64,000 nt of DNA, taken from NCBI RefSeq assembly GCF_002441855.2, contig NZ_CP029487.1, positions 2,852,001 to 2,916,000 of the forward strand. Direction: 5' to 3'. Under the pieces are notes generated by a model, which worked only from the letters and a program-made list of their open reading frames with translations, had not been told where the DNA came from and searched no databases. Position 1 is the stretch's first letter. Each line of letters opens with the position of its first letter. This DNA comes from Eubacterium maltosivorans (GTDB lineage Bacteria; Bacillota; Clostridia; Eubacteriales; Eubacteriaceae). This document shows, piece by piece, positions 58,760 through 64,000 of this stretch. The position numbers and the translations under genes are program-made.

Positions 58760-59473
58760 ATGTATTCAGAAAAAACAAAGTTTTACACCCATCCGGAGCT
58801 CGGGATTCAGACGGTTGCCTTAAAGGATGGACAGGTCTACTTTATTCCAAAGGATTTTACAGGCCGTTTTGGCTATAAATGTAACGACGCGCTGGTCCGC
58901 CGCCTCTGCAAAGGGCAGCGGATGCTCATGGTACCTGTGGGGCCGGATACCAGAAAGATGCGTAAGGTGCTGGGGGTTCCCTGCCACGAGGCACTGGCCA
59001 TCGTCAACGATATTGCCCGCTATATTACAGAAAAGGAAGCCTACCGCCTCTGGTTTGACGAGATTCTTGCAGACTTTATGAAGCCGGAATTTGATTTAAA
59101 GGAGGAGCTGCTCAAGTGTATCCACCGCTATCACAGCAATGGAGGGGCAACCTTTACAGATATGGAGCGCAATTTTGACCGCTACGGGTACGATTATCAG
59201 GGCGATTGCAGCCTGGTGTTTGAAGCCATTGGCAGCGGCCAGCCAGTGTACTTCTGGACAGGCTGGAATAAGGAAGCCTTTGAGGCGCTGGCTCAGCTGG
59301 TTGAGGAGGGGCGTATCCAGAGGCGGTATACGGGTCCCCTGCCCTATTATTATGAGGGGCGCGGCCTGAGCCTGCCAGTCATTCATGATATTGACGGCAT
59401 TGCCGAAGGCGGCTGGCTGCCCATTGGCTTTAGCATCACGCCTGCGGGTGAGGCGGAGCTGGAAGCGGCGTAA
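58760..59473 (+). CDS. Phage antirepressor-like protein (BRO/ANT-N type)
   Basis: The 237-residue protein has an N-terminal part (about 10-115; VYFIPKDFTGRFGYKCNDAL, then CKGQRMLMVPVG) that resembles the antirepressor/BRO-N fold. Its C-terminal part (about 120-237), with GNATFTDMERNFDRYGYDY-like and YFWTGWNKEAFEALAQL segments, is unfamiliar. It is the third gene of the rightward unit and ends at a strong terminator. The likely role is to counteract the divergent XRE repressor. The assignment to the BRO group is by pattern only. Confidence 0.55.
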   Translation: MYSEKTKFYTHPELGIQTVALKDGQVYFIPKDFTGRFGYKCNDALVRRLCKGQRMLMVPVGPDTRKMRKVLGVPCHEALAIVNDIARYITEKEAYRLWFDEILADFMKPEFDLKEELLKCIHRYHSNGGATFTDMERNFDRYGYDYQGDCSLVFEAIGSGQPVYFWTGWNKEAFEALAQLVEEGRIQRRYTGPLPYYYEGRGLSLPVIHDIDGIAEGGWLPIGFSITPAGEAELEAA

Positions 59474-59488
59474 AATAAGATTGATATG

Positions 59489-59529
59489 AAAAAAGGCCAT
59501 GTTTAGGCATTCTAAACATGGCCTTTTTT
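59489..59529. terminator. Bidirectional terminator between the phage-like unit and hypE
   Basis: A perfect 18-bp stem (GGCCATGTTTAG core with A/T flanks) has a 5-base loop and T runs on both strands. It reaches the stop codon of hypE. Confidence 0.9.
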
Positions 59530-60463
59530 AAAGGATTTTACCTGAAACTTTAACTGGGAAGGAGAGACTGCGGTCTTTTAAGACAGAGACTTTTTTACAG
59601 GCGTCCGAGAAGCTCATGGCCGGCAGTTTAGCCAGAGGGTATTCCTGCCCAAGGTATGCGTAGGTGGTCTGCCCCAGGCGATGGTAGGGTAAAAACTCCA
59701 GCTCTGCGCAGGAGGCGAGATTTTCGCAGTAATCGGCGACAGCGTGAATGTTTTCAGGCGTATCGTTAATATTCCAGATCAGCGGAACGCGGATATGCAG
59801 CGCGGAGGGCTTGCTGTCTGCGGCGGCCCTGCGGGTGTTTTCCAGGATTGTCCGATTATCCACGCCGGTCCATTTTTGGTGCTGGATATTATCCATGAGC
59901 TTAATGTCAACATAGAATGCGTCCAGATAGGGCAAAAGCATGGCGATCCTTTCGTAATCGCCGAACATATCAAGCTCGGCCATGGTGTGGATGCCGGAGT
60001 CCTTACAGCCGGCTAAAAGCTCCCGGGCGAAGTCTGCCTGGCACAGCACATCGCCGCCGCTGAGAGTCACGCCACCGCCGGAATGATAATAGAAAATTTC
60101 ATCCTTCAGGATCTGCTTTAAAACCTGCTCGACTGTCATGCGCTCACCGTAAACACCCAGCGCCCTGGAGGGGCAAAGCTCTGCGCAGCGGCCGCAGCGG
60201 CGGCATTTGTCCCTGTCAATGATGAGCCTGCAGGTATCCCCAGTTTGGTGCAGGGCCTTTTGGGGACAGGCTTCAACGCATTTTCCGCAGGAAGTGCATT
60301 TAGCGGGCTGATAATAAAGCTCCGGCGCCATTTTTCGGGATTCTGGCGTTGAACACCAGGCGCAGCGGAGCGGACAGCCCTTGAAAAACACAACAGTGCG
60401 CAGGCCTTTTCCGTCATTGGGTGATATTTTTTCGATTCGCAAAATTTGAGCTTCTCTACTCAT
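59528..60463 (-). CDS. hypE: Glycyl-radical enzyme activase for hydroxyproline dehydratase
   Basis: I start at 60463 (MSREAQILRIEKISPNDGKG, 311 residues) because AAGGGAAG precedes it; the ORF extends 34 unsupported codons upstream. The radical-SAM motif is CPLRCAWC (CxxxCxxC). It is followed by two ferredoxin-like clusters (CTSCGKCVEACP, CRRCGRCAELCP) typical of GRE activases with an insert, and by the SAM-binding GGVTLSGGD. It puts the glycyl radical on the dehydratase encoded 34 bases upstream. The symbol follows the HypD/HypE (hydroxyproline) usage, not hydrogenase maturation. Confidence 0.88.
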   Translation of the reverse strand: MSREAQILRIEKISPNDGKGLRTVVFFKGCPLRCAWCSTPESRKMAPELYYQPAKCTSCGKCVEACPQKALHQTGDTCRLIIDRDKCRRCGRCAELCPSRALGVYGERMTVEQVLKQILKDEIFYYHSGGGVTLSGGDVLCQADFARELLAGCKDSGIHTMAELDMFGDYERIAMLLPYLDAFYVDIKLMDNIQHQKWTGVDNRTILENTRRAAADSKPSALHIRVPLIWNINDTPENIHAVADYCENLASCAELEFLPYHRLGQTTYAYLGQEYPLAKLPAMSFSDACKKVSVLKDRSLSFPVKVSGKIL

Positions 60464-60497
60464 GGGCTTCCCTTTCTGTTTGGCCAGGCCTGAGCGG

Positions 60498-62876
60498 TCA
60501 GCACACCGCGGCATGGGCGGTGCGTGAGATAATATCGTCCTGCACTTCCCGGCCAAGCTCCACAAAATAAGCGGTGTAGCCGGCTACCCGGATGAGTAGC
60601 CCTCTGTGCCGCTCTGGATTTTTCTGAGCGTCGATCAGCACATCCCGGTCGATAACATTGAACTGGACGTGGAAAACGCCCAGGGTACACATGCTCTTTA
60701 AAAACGACATTAACAGCTGGGTGGCGCTGTCACTCTGGTTAAAGGCCGGGTCCAGCTTGAGGTTCAGAAGTGTCCCCTGGCTGAAGCGGCCGTGAGGAAT
60801 GTAGGAGACAGACTTGATAATCGCCCCCATGCCCTCGATGTCTGTGCCGGCGCTTGGGCTGACGCCGTCGGCCAGCGGAACATAGGCTTCTCTGCCGGAG
60901 GGCAGCGCGCCGACTTCCAGGCCAAAGGGGGTATTCCCGGATACAGGAAGGATACCGGCAGTCATATGCCCGAATTTACTGTCATAGGATTCGATCAGGT
61001 CAGCGATAAAGGTGAACAGATCGGCTGTCAGCTGGTTGACAGCCTCGTCGTCATTGCCGTATTTTGGGCATTCCAGGCACAGCTTCTGTACGTCCTCGTA
61101 ACCCTTAAAATCATTTTCCAGGGCGGCGAGCAGGGTTTCCATGCTCACCCGTTTTTTATCGTAGACGAGGTGCTTGACCGCGTAGACACTGTTGATGAGG
61201 TCGGCGACCCCGATGGCGTCAAGGCCATTGCCCACATTGTATTTTGGCCCGCCCCAGGCGTAATCCCTGGCTTTAGAGATGCAGTCCTCAAAAGACAAGG
61301 AAAGCGCTGGACAGACACGCTCCTGGCAAATATCGTCGTTTACGTGGCTTCCGGCGACCATGGCACGGATAATGTATCTTATCTGTTCCCTGACGGCTTC
61401 AAGGAAGACATCGAAGGAGTCGAAGTCCCGGGGGTCTCCTGTTCGCACAGAGGCCGGAAGACGGTATTTTCGGCTGACCCCGTCGTTTAAGGCAAACTCG
61501 ACCACTGAACCAAGGTTGTAGTCGGCGTAGGAGGTGTAGCAGTGCATTTTTCCCGCGAGATTTGTCTCGACACAGCCGCAGGGGTTCCAGTTGTATGCTT
61601 CCTTCAAAGGAACACCCTTGTTGAGCATCATCTGGATACCAATCTCGTCGCAGTGGAAGGCCGGGAATCCTGTGCCCAGCTGCATCAGCTCCGTTACCCT
61701 TTTCAGAAAAGCGTTTGAGTTCCGGGCCATGTTATAGCGCACAGACAATGAAGGCTGGTACAGCTGGACGTCCATGGTGGCCTGGAGGATCATAAAGGAA
61801 AGGTCGTTGACGGCGTCCATGCCGTTTTCGTCGACCCCGCCAACACAGACGTTCTGGAACATGGGGTATCCGGCGGAGAATTTAGCGGTGACCTCGTCCT
61901 GGAAAAGGCAGGGCTCGCTGAACTTGACCCACAGGCAGTCCAGTAATTCCTGTGCCTGTTCCGGTGTGATCCTTCCGGCCTCGAGATCCGCTTTGTAGAA
62001 GGGATAGAGGTACTGGTCCATACGCCCCGGGTTATAGCTGGCTGCGTTTTGCTCCATAAAAATGCAGGTATGGTAAATATAGAAGGACTGGAGCGCTTCG
62101 CGGAAGGTGCGGGCGGGCTTTTCAGGAACCCGGCCGCAAATGTCGGAGATGGCGAGCAGCTCTTCTTTTCGAGCAGGGTCTTCCTCGAGACCGGCCAGCC
62201 TCAGGGCTTCGGCCGAATAGCGCGCAGCCAGCTTTACAATGCCGTCCGCGCTCAGTGAAAGCGCCCGGAGATAGACCAGCTTCTCATAATGGCCTGGTTT
62301 TGTGATATCCAGGGAAGCTCTGGTTTCCTCGATACGTCTTCTTACGCCTTCAATCCCTTCGTTGATGATCATCTCATAGCCTGCGGTGGTCTCGCCCCAG
62401 CCGCGGACAGCCTTGCGGTTAATATACAGGACGCCGCAGTCACGCAGAATACGGGTTTCCTCGGGAATCTGGCAGAGCCATTTTTCATAGGTCGAACGCC
62501 CGCTCCAGTAAGGCCGGATCTCGTTGATGAAGCTTTCCCGGTCCTCGTCCTTTAAATAGAAAGGATCATACTCTCTGCTGCTGATGGTGTCCAGCTCGTC
62601 ATCAAGAACGGACCAGCAGGTATCTGGACAAAGCAGGCCGCCGCGCTGCTTGCTGCCAGAATTGCCGACGATGAGTTCGTCTCCCCAGATTTTGACGGTT
62701 TTTTCCATGCACTGTTTGCGGAAAGCGTAGGCTTTTTGCACAACAAAGGGCTCGCCTTCGGATTCTTTAAATCCACGTGTTAAAATCAGCGCGTTTTCGA
62801 GGTCCATTTCCGGACGGGTGTTTAACACGCGATCTTTAAGTCTCATGATACGCTTCATATAGGCTTTGTCTTCCAT
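60498..62876 (-). CDS. hypD: trans-4-hydroxy-L-proline dehydratase (glycyl radical enzyme)
   Basis: I start at 62876 (MEDKAYMKRIMRLKDRVLN, 792 residues); two further ATGs directly precede it, and GGAGG is best spaced for this one. The thiyl-radical site is NPCGCVE with Cys435 and Glu437, and the glycyl-radical loop is RVAGYTAYF with Gly766. I recall Cys434, Glu436 and Gly765 for Clostridioides difficile HypD, a one-residue offset throughout. The enzyme removes water from trans-4-hydroxyproline to give pyrroline-5-carboxylate. Neighbouring proC, which reduces that product to proline, supports this over choline or glycerol dehydratase. Confidence 0.9.
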   Translation of the reverse strand: MEDKAYMKRIMRLKDRVLNTRPEMDLENALILTRGFKESEGEPFVVQKAYAFRKQCMEKTVKIWGDELIVGNSGSKQRGGLLCPDTCWSVLDDELDTISSREYDPFYLKDEDRESFINEIRPYWSGRSTYEKWLCQIPEETRILRDCGVLYINRKAVRGWGETTAGYEMIINEGIEGVRRRIEETRASLDITKPGHYEKLVYLRALSLSADGIVKLAARYSAEALRLAGLEEDPARKEELLAISDICGRVPEKPARTFREALQSFYIYHTCIFMEQNAASYNPGRMDQYLYPFYKADLEAGRITPEQAQELLDCLWVKFSEPCLFQDEVTAKFSAGYPMFQNVCVGGVDENGMDAVNDLSFMILQATMDVQLYQPSLSVRYNMARNSNAFLKRVTELMQLGTGFPAFHCDEIGIQMMLNKGVPLKEAYNWNPCGCVETNLAGKMHCYTSYADYNLGSVVEFALNDGVSRKYRLPASVRTGDPRDFDSFDVFLEAVREQIRYIIRAMVAGSHVNDDICQERVCPALSLSFEDCISKARDYAWGGPKYNVGNGLDAIGVADLINSVYAVKHLVYDKKRVSMETLLAALENDFKGYEDVQKLCLECPKYGNDDEAVNQLTADLFTFIADLIESYDSKFGHMTAGILPVSGNTPFGLEVGALPSGREAYVPLADGVSPSAGTDIEGMGAIIKSVSYIPHGRFSQGTLLNLKLDPAFNQSDSATQLLMSFLKSMCTLGVFHVQFNVIDRDVLIDAQKNPERHRGLLIRVAGYTAYFVELGREVQDDIISRTAHAAVC

Positions 62877-62925
62877 CATCATTACCTCCAAATAAAATAC
62901 TGCTGGAAAATTCTTCTTAATGATT

Positions 62926-62954
62926 ACTATATCACGTTGTTCGTTGTTTGACAA
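62926..62954 (-). promoter_or_regulatory. Sigma-A promoter of hypD-hypE
   Basis: Minus-strand TTGTCA (62949-62954), 17-base spacer, TATAGT (62926-62931), 50 bases before the hypD start. Confidence 0.68.
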
Positions 62955-62957
62955 GAT

Positions 62958-62981
62958 AAAAATGTCATATATGACATTTTT
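62958..62981. promoter_or_regulatory. 24-bp perfect palindrome upstream of the hypD promoter
   Basis: The core AATGTCATATATGACATT is fully symmetrical and lies 3 bases upstream of the -35 box, a typical activator position. No regulator gene is adjacent in the window. Confidence 0.7.
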
Positions 62982-63017
62982 CTTATGAGAAAATAGAGTT
63001 TTTAAAGATTCAGGACA

Positions 63018-63053
63018 ATAAAAAACGGCGGACAAAGAATCGGCTGTCCGCCG
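63018..63053 (-). terminator. Terminator after proC
   Basis: Minus-strand CGGCGGACA/TGTCCGCCG stem followed by TTTTTTATT. proC and hypD therefore have separate main transcripts. Confidence 0.82.
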
Positions 63054-63064
63054 GATGGCTTTTG

Positions 63065-63871
63065 TTATAGCTGGCCAAGCTCTCTGCATCGGTCGACGCA
63101 GGCCTTGACGCCCTCTTTCAAGCAGGTATCAAAGCCGAGCTCATCCATTTTGTCCAGGGCCGCCAGGGTCGTACCGCCAGGCAGGCGAAGCTTGTTTTCC
63201 AGGGCTTCGGCGCTCATGCCAGAGCTCAGAAGCGTTTCGGCGCTTCCCTTCATGGTCTGGGCGAAAAGCCGGAGCGCTGTGTTTTCATCCATGCCCATCT
63301 GTACAGCTTCATCAACGATAACGCGGGCCATATGATAGAAATACGCCGGGGCAGAACCGTTGATCGGAACCACCTCACACATGAGGGCTTCGGGGATTTC
63401 CTCGACGATTCCGCAGCTTGTCAGGAAGCGGTCCACTTCTCTGTAGTCGTCATCGCTCACGGCAGCTGCGCGGGAGACGGCAAAAGCGCCCAGGCCTGCC
63501 TGCGCTGTCAGGGTCGGCATGCAGCGGACAACCTTACAGGTGTCTGTAAGTCTTTCCTGATACCACTGATTGCTGATCCCGGCCGCAAGAGAGAGAAGGA
63601 CTGTTTCGGCAGAGAATGTGCTTTTAATCTGGGGGACAATGGAGTCAATAACCTGAGGTGTCACAGCGACAACGACAACAGGCGCCTCCCGGACCAAATC
63701 CTCAATGGATTCATAAACGGTGTAGCCGTTTTTCATAAAACGTTCGCGAACCTCCGGTGAAACATCGAAGATTCCGATTTCTCCAGGTGAGTAGACGCCG
63801 CTCTTTTCAATTCCTGAAAGAATGGCCTGAACAATGTTTCCGGCACCGATAAATCTAACAGTTGCATTCAT
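63065..63871 (-). CDS. proC: Pyrroline-5-carboxylate reductase
   Basis: The 268-residue enzyme has the NAD(P) fold at VRFIGAGNIVQAILSGI and the family signature region near SGMSAEALENKLRLPGGTT, including the conserved PGGTT. VVPINGSAPAYFYHMARVIV is also typical. It reduces 1-pyrroline-5-carboxylate to proline. Next to hypD it completes the two-step conversion of trans-4-hydroxyproline to proline, which can then serve Stickland-type reduction or protein synthesis. GAAAGGAAGGGG precedes the ATG. Confidence 0.93.
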   Translation of the reverse strand: MNATVRFIGAGNIVQAILSGIEKSGVYSPGEIGIFDVSPEVRERFMKNGYTVYESIEDLVREAPVVVVAVTPQVIDSIVPQIKSTFSAETVLLSLAAGISNQWYQERLTDTCKVVRCMPTLTAQAGLGAFAVSRAAAVSDDDYREVDRFLTSCGIVEEIPEALMCEVVPINGSAPAYFYHMARVIVDEAVQMGMDENTALRLFAQTMKGSAETLLSSGMSAEALENKLRLPGGTTLAALDKMDELGFDTCLKEGVKACVDRCRELGQL

Positions 63872-63896
63872 TCTTTTACCCCTTCCTTTCCGTGGT

Positions 63897-63926
63897 GTAA
63901 CAAGCGCAGGGAGTACGCCTTGTTAC
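63897..63926. repeat. Inverted repeat in the proC leader
   Basis: GTAACAAG/CTTGTTAC arms with a 14-base middle lie between the proC promoter and start. It is either a leader hairpin or an operator just downstream of the transcription start. Confidence 0.45.
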
Positions 63927-63936
63927 CTCTGAATCT

Positions 63937-63965
63937 AGTATATTGCGACTTTATATTTTTGTCAA
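63937..63965 (-). promoter_or_regulatory. Sigma-A promoter of proC
   Basis: Minus-strand TTGACA (63960-63965), 17-base spacer, TATACT (63937-63942). Confidence 0.75.
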
Positions 63966-64000
63966 GATAATTTATGATAATTTTTCCTATAGTACAAAAA

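Noticed and set aside
60498-62876. Choline trimethylamine-lyase (CutC), which would have fitted the methylamine theme
   Set aside because: The catalytic and glycyl-radical positions match hydroxyproline dehydratase with a one-residue offset, and proC is adjacent; there is no microcompartment or cut gene.

Overview
The window reads as chromosomal DNA of an anaerobic Firmicute, most likely a Eubacterium of the limosum/callanderi acetogen group. The reasons are six intact non-pyrrolysine MttB-family methyltransferases, BCCT and MFS carriers for small zwitterions, sigma-54 enhancer-binding proteins (EBPs), a 2-oxoacid:ferredoxin oxidoreductase and a glycyl-radical hydroxyproline dehydratase locus. 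The species is inferred from gene content only. No rRNA, tRNA, CRISPR array or transposase was seen.

Layout. 1-5.3 kb: an RpiR-controlled sugar or polyol operon on the minus strand (two zinc alcohol dehydrogenases, a sugar-phosphate isomerase, deoC and the start of an FAD oxidoreductase), with paired operators. 5.5-7.7 kb: a small unknown protein and an AT-rich tandem of three YcxB-like membrane proteins, the middle one frameshifted. 7.7-11.7 kb: a phage-derived lysis cassette (sigma-like HTH protein, phiLC3-type holin, M15 endolysin and a 711-residue cell-wall-binding glycosidase-like protein). Its first gene has a LexA-type box just downstream of a consensus promoter, so it may be SOS-induced.

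12-42 kb: a methyltransferase archipelago. Each unit holds one or two MttB homologues with an MFS carrier of a shared subfamily, or a BCCT, GltS or RidA protein. Four of these units start at -24/-12 (sigma-54) promoters. The fifth is driven by a sigma-A promoter overlapping a 55-bp TetR operator. Five EBP genes (two tandem pairs and a singlet) are interspersed. There is no corrinoid protein or reactivase here, so the methyl groups must go to proteins encoded elsewhere. An XRE-cupin-controlled L-serine dehydratase lies in the middle, next to a decayed MttB fragment.

42-49 kb: a sigma-54-driven operon combining both subunits of aconitase X, a DUF1904-like tautomerase, a BCCT transporter and a complete four-subunit 2-oxoacid:ferredoxin oxidoreductase. 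I read it as a dedicated catabolic route (import, dehydration, tautomerisation, oxidative decarboxylation) for an unidentified hydroxylated zwitterion. It is the best candidate here for an undescribed pathway.

49-57.5 kb: a sigma-70-type factor fused to a membrane anchor and an extracytoplasmic domain, divergent from a 2364-codon surface protein that it may control. 57.7-59.5 kb: a phage-like repressor/antirepressor switch with two operators. 59.5-64 kb: proC, hypD and hypE for converting trans-4-hydroxy-L-proline to proline, preceded by a perfect 24-bp palindrome.
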